Source: Syncephalis plumigaleata
Lineage: Eukaryota > Zoopagomycota > Zoopagomycetes > Zoopagales > Piptocephalidaceae
NCBI GenBank assembly: GCA_025201365.1
Contig: JAIXMF010000043.1
Location: 1 to 58,394, forward strand
DNA: 58,394 bases
Direction of reading: 5' to 3'
The notes beneath the pieces are model-generated. The model was not told the DNA's origin, made no database searches, and worked only from the letters and a program-made list of their open reading frames with translations. The position numbers were made by a program, and so were the translations under genes. Shown piece by piece: positions 34,385 to 47,872 of the stretch (positions within the stretch are counted from its first letter, which is position 1; every line of letters starts with the position of its first letter).

Positions 34385-37300
34385 ATGCCAACTAGGATTC
34401 TCGTTGCTGCTTTCTCACTCGCATCGGTCCTGCTTTCGATCTGTCTGCTAATCTACGGAGGATTGGTTGCATTATCGCGACGCAACTTCATATCGACGTT
34501 CGCTTATGGTGTCGCCAATTATAGCGATAATAGTTCGAGAAACACGGATGGCCTGTATGACGGCGATCTAGAAGATAACCAACTATTTGACGAGAAAACC
34601 GTGTCAACAAAACATGATCATCAAGTGATTGTGTTTAATGCCGTGCGGAGAAACAACATCATAGCCGACACGCTAATGCTTGTGGGCAGTCTCGTCGCGT
34701 GTTGTGCCTCCATTTGTGAGTATCGACAACTAGATAATAGTAGTAATGATCAACGACAGCAACATGAAGGATGGCTGGAGATAATAAGGGCCAATTGTGT
34801 ATGTTGGGTAGGTAACTAATTAGTCGATTAATCAACAATGCTAATCATGTAACATAAGCTGTACATTACATTAATATCATTGGCAAGATTACGCTATAAA
34901 ACGTCAAAGCTATCCTTAGGGCCAAAATTTCATCAAGTATCCCTGATAGTCATTACGTATTCGTCGCTTGGTTTAGGTGTGCTATGGTATCGACATCATA
35001 TGATTTCGATGAATAGTCAGTCAATCTGGTCTATTCCTACCATTCTACTGTTGGTAGGGGCGCAAATCGCCTTTACGGGAATCCTACTTTCTCGTGGATA
35101 CTTGGAGGATACCGCGTCTGGACGCATTCCTACATTAGAAGATGTCGCATCAGTGTTGGATTGCGTGCTTTACACATGGATAGGGCCGTTACTTTCGATA
35201 GGCGCACAGCGACACCTCGATGATTGTGACATGTGGGAGTTGCCGAAGAACGAACGAACGAATATTGTTTCGCAACAGTACAGACAAGTCTCGTAAGTAA
35301 CACGGATGCTACCGTATAAATAACTATATACTGATCAATGTAATAACAACAACAATAATAATAAGACGTCAATCGCTTCTACGCGGTATTCTGTCTATAA
35401 GTCGAGCGGATATATTCTTCCAATTTGTATTCGCTATACTATGGAGTGTCCTACTCTATGCCATACCATACTTTATGTATTTGCTATTGCTCTACGTATC
35501 CAATTATAATGGGCATAACAGTGCTTTACCATGGATCTATGGGATTTGTATGTTGGTGGCCATGATCGGTTCTGGTGTATTTTATCAGCAAGCGCATTTT
35601 ATTGGACAGCGTCTTCGCATACGCAGCAAAACGATCATGCTTAACCAGATATTCCATAAATGTCTCAACAAGCTGCCTGAAAACATCCAAGATTTCGTTT
35701 CAATCTACGAGAAATCGGACAGCGCATCATTCTCCGGAATGGGCAGATCATCCTCCGCATCATTATGGGACTCTGACACTATCGCATGCATGCTAAAGAC
35801 CGAGGCCGAAGATATAGCCGAGTCGCTAAGCAATATCCATATCAGTGTTGGTGGTGTCATTCAGGTCGTTCTTGCACTCGCATTCCTATGGCATCTCATT
35901 GGCATCTCCGTGCTACTCGGCCTGGTAGGCATGGCACTCATTGCGGTATTTGTTGGCGTTTTAAGCATTGGCATGAGTAAATCGTATGGAATACTAATAA
36001 TTGCAACGGATAATCGAAAGTCATATATTCAAGAGGTAGGTGAATAGGATGCACTACACGATTTTACGCGTTAACTAGTCAACATTAGGCATTGCAAAAC
36101 ATACACAATATACGAATATTGGCATGGGAGTCGCTTGTTCTCGGTAAAATTAAACGAGCACGCAATATCGAACTTGACGCCTTGTGGTATCGACAACTAG
36201 TCTACGCCGGTTTTATCATGTCGACTCGTGGCGGAGCGTTGGTTATCTTCGGATTTGCACTAGGCGCGTATGTTGTCTTCTTTAGTAATACGCTTGATGC
36301 GCCAACAGCATTTACGTGCTTGGTACTATTCGAGCTGCTTACCTCGGTGGTTATTCAATTTCCTGACATCATCTACTGGTACTACCAGTGTATCTCGAGT
36401 AACCAAAGGATTACCACATTCTTATCACAACCGGAGCAGACAGGACCAATGGTGAACGATTACATGGACATTAGGGAGAGAAGCGAGCGTATCGCCATTA
36501 CTGACGGTGAATTTAGTTGGTATCAACAGGAGGAGATCGAGTGGCACAAGGACGACAGTATGATAATAACACGAACGAATTTCAGTTTAACCGGGATTCA
36601 TATTGAATTCAAACTAAAGGAAATCAATGTTATTGTCGGTGCACCAAGAAGCGGGAAAACCTCCCTTCTAATGGCACTTCTCGATGGTAACTATTATTGC
36701 TACTATTATTACTGTAATGGCTCATGTAATGCATCCAATTAACATGCTATTCACACGATAGAAATGCCTCGTACCTCCGGCTTTGTTTACTTCCCGAGAA
36801 ATAGACGCGTTTACGAAAACTACGGAACACCCAACAATAGTGTGGCGTTTGTGGCGCAGAAGCCTTGGATTCGTAATGCAACCATTCGTGATAACATTAT
36901 ATTTGGTCGATTCTACGATGAAACCCGATATCATCAAGTATTACAAAGCTGCGCGCTTGAATACGACATTGACAATTTGTACGCCGGTGATCAGACCATG
37001 CTAGGCGAGGACGGCTTCAAGTTGTCACTATCGTTGGAGCAGCGTATCTCATTTGCTCGGGCTGTGTACAGTCAAGCGAAACACTTGCTCATCGATGATT
37101 GCCTCTCGGATATGGAACCGGGCATTTCCGAACACATTATAAGCTCGTGTATTCTCGGACCGCTAATGGCGGAGCGCACCATCATTCTGGTGGCGAAAGA
37201 GTTGGAGTTGCTTACCCATGTTGCATCATTTGCAGTGATGCTAAAGAAGGGTCATGTTGCCGCAAAGGGACAGCCTGCCCACGTACTGGAGCATATGAAA

Positions 37301-39675
37301 TTGTCACGCACGTCAACCGTCGAGACAATAAGCGAGAGTGACATGCAATGCACGAGCGGTGTACTCCTTACCGATTTCCCCATTTACAGTGTTGCGCGTA
37401 AACCGGACACGACCGTTAGGGATAGCATGCAAGTCATGCATGACATGCCAGTTCCAGGTGCGATCACCGACATTGACATGTTCAATTCGTGTAAGGTCTA
37501 CTTTCACTTGCTCGGTTCTTACAAATCATGGATCGCTACTATTTTATTGCTACTACTATGTCAAGCAATGCTGATAGGTTCATTCTACTGGATAGAAAGA
37601 TGGACCGGCGATGAGAAGGGCGAGCAAAGTTCAGCCATCTACTATAGTATATATGTATTGATTATCATAAGCAGTGTGTTGACTATTGGTATATCGACAT
37701 TTCGTATGTATAAGATGGGAATCGATGCGGGTAGGAATCTGCACAATAAGCTCGTCAATCGTATCATGTATGCAAACATCAAGTTATTCGATACCACATC
37801 GGTGGAGGTAATACTACGTCGTCTATTCCAACAATCAATTATTATTGATCAGGAATTATCGATCAATATTACGGCATTGGTTAGCCAGGCTGTCGCCCTT
37901 CTCGCCTACTTGACCGCGATCATCATAATAATTCCCGTGTTCGCTCCTATTGCACTATTATTGAGTAAGTGGATTAGTGGTAGATGCATTTGCAATACTA
38001 ATACGAATGCTATACAAGTGATCTGGTATCTACACTCCTCGTATCGATACCTGGCCACCTCGAATAGACTGAAAAGTCTGGCCGTACACTTCAAGGATAA
38101 ATTCATGCTGCTATTTAATGAGGCATTAAGGTGGGCATTACTACGCGACATAAGACAAAATGATTGATGAATGACTATTAGAGATCCTGTCACTCTACGA
38201 GCTTCCGGAATACAGTATCGTCTCATGGCGGAAGGCGAGCAACTCATCGATGCCATGAGTCGTCCGAGCTACCTTCAATCGGCGACCAATCAGTGGATGT
38301 TGTGTCGTGCACGCATCATTTCCGTTATTGCTCTATTGTCGACCCTAGTTATGCTACTGCTGTCTATAGACCATGTAGACGCTAGCACCTTTGGATTCAC
38401 TCTTGTATGTGCGCTAATGTTCAGTTTCTCCGCTATAGTAAGTGTTTAGAAATAGCTATAATTGAATGTCATTGTTGTTAACACGATTACATCAAGAATG
38501 CGGTAGAACACATGACAAAATGTGGCACAAGCATGGATGCGATCAAGTTTACCGAGAAATGCCAGCAGATCCAACGAGAAGTATCCAGCAATATAGGAGC
38601 GACTGGCCTGTCAAAACATGTAAGAAGAACTAGCGCAAATCTATAGATGTATGTAAGACTATTTATACTAACCAGCATCATTAGTGGCCCAATCTAGGTG
38701 AAATAGAAATCAAGACGCTCTCCTCCATGAAGACTGGTAATTCCTATTTGCCTGTTCATTCCCTGTCTATCTCGATACGTTCAGGAGAGCAAGTTGGTAT
38801 TTACGGTAGAACAGGTAGGAAGAGTAGCATAACATTTGTTATTATTTTACTATTTTAACGCTTATACATGATGTTAGTTACGGAACGATTTAGTGTACCG
38901 GCAGCATTGCTTCGATTTATTGAAGGTCGTTCCGGACACATCTTCATCGATGGCATCGACATTAATCAAGTGCCTCTACGTGATTTACGCTCAAGAGTCA
39001 CATTCATCACCAATAAGCCATCGTTGCTGAGTGGAACCATTCGCAACTACGTGGATCCTTTCGGTATTTACGAGGATGAAGAGTTATACCGAGTTCTATA
39101 TCGATGCCATATAATTAGCGATGAGGACATGAGAACTAGAACAACCAATTCGGAACTGGTGGATCTAGACATGGAGGTTGACGACATGGATTTTAGTCTG
39201 TGTGAACAACGACTATTAGCGGTAGCTCAAGGCATTCTACGTAATAACAAGGCAAGTCATCGAGATGCAACACTCCCTATTCTATTGTAAATTAACTCAT
39301 AAACCTATAGATTGTTATTATTGACGAGTCGATCACGGAGGACAATGATACCGATGCACAAGTGCAGCAAATCGTGCACACCGAGTTTAAGGGTGTGACC
39401 ATATTCTTTATATCGCCTCAACCGCATCTAGCCGTGGAGTATGATCATATACTTGTTTTCGGTAAATAGATATCATACGTATTTTTATACATTGGCCACC
39501 TATGATGCTGACTAACTTGTACAATCCTATAGACGAGGAGCGTCCGGCGGAATGGGACACACCGGCTAATCTCATTCATCAGGAGCATAGCAACTTTCGT
39601 GCCATTTGCGAACGATTTGGCGACATTGAACTGTTAAAATCAATGTCACTGAATAGATTGAAGCGATCTAAATAG
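34385..39675 (+). CDS. ABCC/MRP-type ABC transporter with degenerate nucleotide sites
   Basis: Twelve exons (34385-34807, 34859-35292, 35366-36035, 36089-36686, 36762-37964, 38019-38130, 38182-38437, 38497-38619, 38685-38814, 38878-39251, 39311-39461, 39533-39675) close in frame to 1,538 residues with the full TMD0-TMD1-NBD1-TMD2-NBD2 plan. The pre-TMD1 linker PTLEDVASVLDCVLYTWIG is classic ABCC. NBD1 keeps Walker A (GAPRSGKTS, ~690), but its signature is SLSLEQR, Walker B ends in IDDCLSDME, and the H-loop His is missing (LVAKEL). In NBD2, Walker A reads GRTVTERFS, the signature is SLCEQR, and the H-loop is ISPQPH; only the Walker B DE is left. Efficient ATP hydrolysis looks unlikely, yet the gene is complete. 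The intron at 39252 starts with GC. Confidence 0.9.
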
Positions 39676-39782
39676 GCAGCAACACTAGTTTATTCCAATA
39701 AAATGATCACAAATAAACTGCACATCCTATGGAGAAATGAATATACTGTCATCATTATCGGATAAACACACACGCATACTGT

Positions 39783-40689
39783 TTATTTATTCTGAGCGGC
39801 ATTCAATGCATCGAGCAGAGCATTGGCCACGGCAAATGAACTCTTTGGATTCTGACCGGTGATCAAGCGTGTACCCTGACCGACCACATGCTCACCCCAT
39901 TGTTCCGCTGCTTTCGAGTATGAGGCACCATGTTCGCGTAATAAATCCTCTAGCATGAATGGTACTACATTGCTCAATTCTATTCAGATTCGATGTTAAT
40001 ATTAGTACAGATGACTAAATGAACTATACACAGAATTGAATGGTGCATATATCTCATTACTTACCCATTGAATCTTCCTCCGCATTACTGAAGCAAGTGA
40101 CTTGATGTCCAGATACCAAGTAGTCGCCACTCGACAACTTGACATTGACGATACCTGCAGGTCCATGGCATACGGCACTAATGATACCACCTTGCTCGTA
40201 CACCTTACGAACAATCCTTGCTGATGTCTCGTCGGTAGCTAGATCGAACATAGGTCCTGCAGTTATAGAGATAGTAATACCAATGTTTAGCCATTAATAC
40301 CGCTTGCTATATTCGTCGTAATGACGTATACAATGATATTTACCATGACCACCAGGGAAGAACACACCGGCTAGTTGACTAATGTCCTGGTCGGTAACAC
40401 TCGAGAGTGGCTCTGTATTCTCCAAAGACGACACCGCCAGTGCGTTCTCGATGAACCTCGTACAGACGGGATCACTACGGAAAGCATCCACGGAACTTGG
40501 GTCGACGGGTGATTTACCACCTTTTGGTGTGACGAATCGAATGCGATACTCCTTGGATAGCACCTCGTAGGGATGTGCCAATTCAGGTAAATAATAGCCA
40601 GTTGGTTTGCCCGTATCTCCCAGTTGACTATGCGAAGTAAGAATGAAAAGGATATTGCCCTTTAGGTTGGAACCCGAACTAATTGACAT
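39783..40689 (-). CDS. Hsp31-type DJ-1/PfpI family protein
   Basis: Exons 40344-40689, 40065-40256 and 39783-39979 (minus) join in frame to 244 residues, close to yeast Hsp31. The nucleophile elbow AVCHGPAG has the active Cys near 145. GYYLPELAHPYEVL supplies the Glu. FFPGGHG and the end LITGQNPKSSFAVANALLDAL match the Hsp31 branch, which detoxifies methylglyoxal (glutathione-independent glyoxalase III) and acts as a stress chaperone. The gene converges on the ABC transporter, with 107 bp between stops, and diverges from the acyltransferase gene. Confidence 0.92.
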
Positions 40690-41287
40690 GTTGCTAAAAG
40701 AAAACTATCAAGCAGTAGTGGTAGCGATAATGTTAAACACAAGAGTACGTAGAACTAGAGTAGCAATAGAAGTAGTAGATGTCGTCGTTGACAAAAAAGG
40801 ACAAGTGAGAGATGAAACGAGTGAATAGCAAGGTTTTAAACTGTTCGACGTCGTCATGTCGCAGTAAGACGACACAATGAATGTTTGAGCCTGCCTGTGA
40901 CGTAGAAGGCAACACATAGCCATTCAACCAGCATTAATTGGAAAATTGCAGTATTTACAATGAACATGTCATAGTCACATGGGTGATGATAGTAGTTGTA
41001 ATGGTGCATGAATGTGTATGATGTTATTCAGTCCTGTAATAGGTTGAAACGTGTAGATAAAACGTCATTCTTCTCCACACTTGCGTATCATTTACTTATG
41101 TATCCTTCAATTAAACTAAAATCACTCCAATTTTGTACATGTTGTTTATGGTAAGGCCTTTGCCATCAACCGTTATCCAAAATACACGCCTAATTCAGCC
41201 TACATTTATAATCTCGTCCGTATCCATCTCTTCACTTTCACCGCACTTTTCGCTTTATTATTTCTCTTCACCTTTAGTCGTGCAAGT
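40690..41287. promoter_or_regulatory. Divergent promoter region, Hsp31 and MBOAT genes
   Basis: These 598 bp lie between two outward-facing start codons. No gene-like frame is seen. The right half is pyrimidine-rich just before the MBOAT ATG. Confidence 0.5.
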
Positions 41288-43146
41288 ATGTTGCCGAAAA
41301 TACCCGTTGATCCACTGCCCCAACTGGTTGGCATACCGGAACAGCTTATCCGTCTACTTATTGTATTATTGAGCGGCTATCCTATCGCATACGTGTATCG
41401 TGCATGGGCACTACCACGATGGACGGGTCAACCGGGTCTGCTTAACGCCTATAACGCGGTGTGCGGCCTGTTCCTTTCGTATTTCTTCTGTGGACCAGAT
41501 ATTTTTCACTCGTTACTTACTGTTGCGACGACTCATCTCATTACTACCAAGTTGGCACCGCGTAATCCATGGCTAGCCAATAAGTTGCTATTTGTATGGA
41601 ATATGGGCTACCTGTTATGGGGCTACTACTCGACGCAAACTGCCGAGTATAGTCTTAATTGGACGTGTCCGCAGTGTATTCTATGCTTGAAATTGATCGG
41701 CTACGGATTCGATGTTTGCGACGGACAACTAGCTCGTCTACGCGGTAAATCCAATGGGGATGCCGCACCTGTCGTGGATAAGAAGCAACAGGAAGATCCG
41801 AGCGTGATTGCCACCCGGCCATTTCAGTTGTTCGACGATAAAACGTGTCCATTGGCTGAGGTGCCCTCGCTCGCACGCCTCATCGGTTTCTCCTATCATC
41901 CGATGTCATTCTTGGTGGGACCGCAAATTTCATTCAGTTATTACGAGAATGCCCTACAACGAGGTATTCACGGTGCACAGGATCCGGTAGAAATGGCAGC
42001 CCTACGCAATAATAATAATGATAATAGTGGTAAAAAAACGCGCAGTCAATCCTCGTTAAATTCACGAGAATGGCGTGTCATACACTGTTTCACGCTGGCG
42101 GTATTATACATGTGTGGTACACAAGTAATTCGAGCAATTGCTCCAGTAGGGGCCATGCTAACACCGGAAGCCGAGAAATGGAGCTTCCTCTACAAAGTGG
42201 CTTATATGGCATTCTCGCTTAAAGGCGTTCTAATGCAGGTGAGTAATTGTTATTACACAAATGTTAATCCAATGCCATTGACTTTTATTGATCTATCTAT
42301 TAGTATTTGGGTGTATGGTTAATGAGTGAAGGCGCCTGTGTTATGAGTGGACTCGGCTATAACGGCATCAGTGATGCGGGAACATCCAAATGGGACGGTT
42401 TGGCCAATGTTTATCCGGTAGGGTGTACTTCTACAATCTATACTATAAATAATAGGCTAATATTCAATGATGTCTAGGGCGGTTTCGAGAGTGCCACGGA
42501 ACTTGCAACAATTATTGCCACATTCAATGTTAACACCAATCGATGGACTAAACGTTACATTTTTAAACGATTACGCTTTCTTGGTAGTAAGCAGTTATCG
42601 GCATTTGGTGCACTCTTCTTCCTTGCCATTTGGCATGGATTCCATCCTGGCTACTTCCTTACATTTGGTATGGAATACATCGATATGGAAGCGGAGCGTC
42701 ATGTTGTCATGTTATGGCGTAGAATGGCCGGTGACAAGGTGAAATTTACCGGTTTACTCGGAGTGCCACGAGCAATTATCGGTTGGTTATGGACTAGTTT
42801 ACACTTGACGTATGGATTGGCAACAATGGAATTACGCGTATTTACTCCTGGCTGGGAGTACTGGAGACGAGTCCATTTCTTCAGTTTCTGGCTATCGATT
42901 GGTCTGGTTGTCTTTTGCAACATTGTTAGCATACTATTCCGACCAGGTCCTCGACCAGCCACCATTACTAAGGTGGTTACTGAATCTGTTGTCGCTAAGG
43001 CTCAAGAGAAGTTGCCCGAAACTAAAGGAAGAATAAGACGAGCATCGGTGCTTGAGGAGGTTGACGAGTTGACGATCGCCGCTGACAATACCGTCTCTAA
43101 GGTTAACGAACTAATTAATACTATATCGACCGTGCCTAATGAGTAA
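41288..43146 (+). CDS. MBOAT lysophospholipid acyltransferase (ALE1/LPCAT type)
   Basis: Exons 41288-42238, 42304-42417 and 42478-43146 join in frame to 577 residues. Hydrophobic membrane segments run through the protein. Conserved landmarks are YGFDVCDGQLARLRG, FSYHPMSFLVGPQISF, the exon 2 motif TSKWDGLANV, NVNTNRWTKRYIFKRLRF and the catalytic His in AIWHGFHPGYF (about residue 408). ALE1/LPCAT enzymes put an acyl chain back on lysophospholipids at the ER, the Lands cycle. The C-terminal tail is basic and helical. The gene converges with PER1 (162 bp apart). Confidence 0.92.
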
Positions 43147-43308
43147 TAATACTTGATACAGTTATGTAAGAATTCCTAGTTAGCCAGTATTTAATAACTA
43201 CTACATGATTATTGTTCATATTTGAATTAATAATAAAATAGTCATTTAATATGTATTGATTTTTATTTATATGTATAGCAACAACTCGATGATTGCTGTC
43301 AATATTGA

Positions 43309-44409
43309 TTAATCTTTAAGTTTACGTGATCGATGAATAAGCGGCTGTGCATGAATGTCGTTCTTATCCATCGTCAATGGCAGTAACACCTTACTGCCCA
43401 TCTCCTGCACCTCCCACTCATAATCTAATAACAAGAATTGATACCACCAAATAACTAGTGGTATAGTGGCAGCGTGCCACATAGCATGAGCATCTACGGC
43501 CCATAGAATAGGTGGGAAGTCGAGAAGTTCAAGCGACATGGCTATCATTATATAGACGACCATTGCAGCAGCACGCCATGCATATGGACGTGACTTCCAA
43601 TTACGAATCGACCAGATTAGCCAGATAACATTGTGAATTGAACCGATTGTCGCGCACACCATCATATTATAGGAGTAGTCGAATCGCGGTCGTAGGGTTA
43701 GATAGGTGACATGAGCGAAATAGCATCCGACGCATATCATGATAATAAACAATTGAGTAAGAGGCGAACGAATACGTCCCACGCGTTTTACCCCTAGATA
43801 AAGGCCGTAGAGTATGTTGAGACCTGCCGAGAAATAGTCGAGTTTCTCCGTGAATGGCATGTCGCGCGTATGAAATACCGCAGACCATAGCCAGATGTTC
43901 AAACCAATGAGGGAAAATAGAATTAGATCCTTACGCATGTAGTAGTGCGGTGTAATACGCTCTAGAACACGAGGCAAGTACTTCCAATGGCCATAACCAT
44001 TTAGTATGCTAAATATGACAGAAGCCGGCTCTTGCACACCTAGAATACGTGTAAATGGCCATTTCCCGTAGTATTGTAGTACGGGTTCACCGCGTTCCAA
44101 ACGAGCAGCGGTAATCGTGTGTTGGCACTCATAACGACAATCATCGGGACAGGTCCAGTGGAGTACGCGTAGATACCAGGGCAATGGATTGATTTCTACC
44201 ACTGTGTCGGCTACACGTCGTTGACACTGTTTACGTTGACATAGCTCGACGCAGGCTTGATATTCGGGTGCCCTATCGCCTGCTGAAGCACTGGCCGGTG
44301 GAGTAATCAGTAGAATAGTGACTAGCACGATAACAACTACAAGCCATGATAGTCCTAGTAAGCCTTTTGACTTTTGTGATTTTGCTATACGAAAATTAAA
44401 CAGATTCAT
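43309..44409 (-). CDS. PER1: PER1/PGAP3 GPI-remodelling protein
   Basis: The single exon of 366 residues starts at ATG 44409. A signal/anchor segment (20-40) is followed by a Cys-rich lumenal part (CVELCQRKQCQRR, WTCPDDCRYECQ). Then come PVLQYYGKWPF and seven hydrophobic segments. CREST-superfamily hydrolase residues are visible: SAVFHTRD, LDYFSAGLNILYG and the DAHAMWHAAT motif near the end. PER1/PGAP3 removes an acyl chain from GPI anchors in the ER/Golgi during lipid remodelling. Length and motif order fit the family. Confidence 0.95.
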   Translation of the reverse strand: MNLFNFRIAKSQKSKGLLGLSWLVVVIVLVTILLITPPASASAGDRAPEYQACVELCQRKQCQRRVADTVVEINPLPWYLRVLHWTCPDDCRYECQHTITAARLERGEPVLQYYGKWPFTRILGVQEPASVIFSILNGYGHWKYLPRVLERITPHYYMRKDLILFSLIGLNIWLWSAVFHTRDMPFTEKLDYFSAGLNILYGLYLGVKRVGRIRSPLTQLFIIMICVGCYFAHVTYLTLRPRFDYSYNMMVCATIGSIHNVIWLIWSIRNWKSRPYAWRAAAMVVYIMIAMSLELLDFPPILWAVDAHAMWHAATIPLVIWWYQFLLLDYEWEVQEMGSKVLLPLTMDKNDIHAQPLIHRSRKLKD

Positions 44410-44943
44410 AGTCGTATTATAGTGAATGACGAGGAAACAAAAGGAGGAAAAGGGCTACAATTGCTGTATGTAACAAAAAGAAGCGAGAATGACGTTGATC
44501 CTTGAGGGAATTTCGGTTAAATGTTGGCAGGCAATTTAACCATGTAACACTAATTAAATAAAGGATGTGCTTGCTAATAAACTCGCATTTAATCATGCCA
44601 ATTACATGTAGAATGATATGATAATTGCAATAAACAGCTATTTGTATCAAATCAACATTACGACGTCTAATTAGCTGAACGTCTACTCGTCTCATGTAAT
44701 AGTAATAATAACATGCTTGCTACATAATGAATAGATGAATATGTGTGTATTGCTTATTAATGAATAAACTATTTGTTATCCATGCAAGTATGCTAGATTG
44801 GATGGTTCCATTGTAGTTTATTAATATGACATGTATCAGCTGTTTAATAGTCTTGTATCTCATCATTCAGCATTACTCGATGACGATGACGATGACGATG
44901 ATGATGCTAACAATGATAATACGACAATGACAATGGTGCTACA
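44410..44943. other. Junction between PER1 and the right repeat arm
   Basis: The PER1 promoter (AGGAGGAAAAGG and other A/G-rich sequence before 44594) meets the inverted repeat at 44594. The rest is the duplicated RAD51 3' flank with the mirrored GATGACGAT-rich run. Confidence 0.6.
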
Positions 44944-46449
<1,506 letters not shown>

Positions 46450-46644
46450 GACGAAGATACGCGTATGAAACGAGACAAAACAAGTGCGGATGAGTGAACG
46501 AGGAAAGAGAAAGGCGCGAAAATAACACGCAACAATGAGAAGGAACGAAAAAACGCGCGCACTCACACAACGAGCAGCATTTGTTATTTTCCTATTTATT
46601 TATTTTTATTTCCGTCTTACTGTACCATTCGTAGTTATTATGAC

Positions 46645-46868
46645 TCATCTGTGCTCGACTGGTACAGCCAGTGCCAGTGGCATATTTGCAGTAGGATCCT
46701 CGGTTAGCACGATACCACTCGAGTATTGCACCATATAAACACGTCGCGTTCGACGACTGGCATTGCCTCGACTACGATGGCGTACACGATCTGACATGAG
46801 CAGCACGGAACCAGGTTCCATAACAATGGTCACAACCGGATATTCGACACATGGCTCGATGAGATATG
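46645..46868 (-). pseudogene. 3' exon fragment of the PhyH gene
   Basis: The fragment repeats the last ~74 codons of the dioxygenase (from IEPCVEYPVVTIVMEPGS to the stop), with one visible amino acid change at the end (Gly to Arg before the stop). It lacks all upstream exons including the HxD iron site, so it cannot make the enzyme. It was carried along when RAD51 was duplicated. Confidence 0.92.
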
Positions 46869-47872
46869 AGTTGCATATTGAAGATGTGCTATTTTTACTA
46901 ATCCTACATAGAGCACTACTAATCCGTGCGATTAGGAAGCTTCCTCATGTTTAGCAAGACCGCCAACTCCTCCACATTTATTATTATCTTTCTAATCTCT
47001 GACATGAGATACCTTTGTTACAAGTGGGAGTACGAATCTTGCAATGGGGGAGCGGGGTGGTGCATGTTTTTAGGGGCAACGTCGAAATGGCTAATCGAAC
47101 AGATGTATGGTGACGCGAGCAATTTTAGTCGCGAGATTATCATTTAATAAAACATGTTACATAGTGTTACATATCTTCGACGATGTTCACAATACGGTGC
47201 TGCAATCTAGGCATACTAATGTTTGCCGTATATTGCGCATCGCTAATGATGAATACGTAATATTGAGTTAATAGTTAGTTGCACGAATGTATATCATGTT
47301 AATTTAAAACAATCTTGCGTGCTATATCCTACCATTCTAGTATGGGCGATCAATGTGCTTTCTATAAACGAATCTATAAGTTGTTTCAAAATGTATGATG
47401 TTTGCCGCCACCCCTTCTTGTCATACATCATGAGAAGCAACGTTTTAGCATGTGTCATTCAGACTACCTCCTTGTAAGAAAGCAATATATCCGCGTATCC
47501 CTTCTACGGAGTAGTCGCCTTGTATACTGCAATACTAAACGGCGAGAGTATTAATGTAGCTCATTTTTAACGAGTAAATCCTGCTTTTTCATATTTTCTC
47601 GCTATTCAACTATATTGATTCTTTTTGTAGTGGTATCACTTGCACGCGCGCATTTCCATTTTCTAGCAGACCATCATTCTATCTACACTTTCATCTCTCT
47701 ATATATATAGCTGATTGTAACGCAGGTAGTTACATTAGCTCACCATCATCTATACAGAACAATTTTGATTTCACTCGCAGTACGACCGCCATCATCACTA
47801 CCATCATCGTCACCATCACCATCACCACCATCATCAACATCAGCCACCGTTATAACGCGTTCGATTATCAAC
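46869..47872. other. Intergenic region upstream of the CAP-like gene
   Basis: No convincing gene is seen. A weak 73-codon frame at 46926-47147 has no ATG at its start and no domain. A TATA-like TATATATATAG lies near 47700. A CCATCATCA-type repeat (47790-47850) precedes the ATG at 47873. Confidence 0.5.

Noticed and set aside
38815-38877. Reading through the ABCC NBD2 Walker A region without an intron
   Set aside because: It gives GRTGRKSS, one residue short of the motif, and then soon runs out of frame. The intron keeps phase and motif length, although the resulting Walker A is degenerate.
46926-47147. A 73-codon plus-strand frame beyond the right repeat arm
   Set aside because: It has no good start codon, no domain and no neighbouring gene signals.
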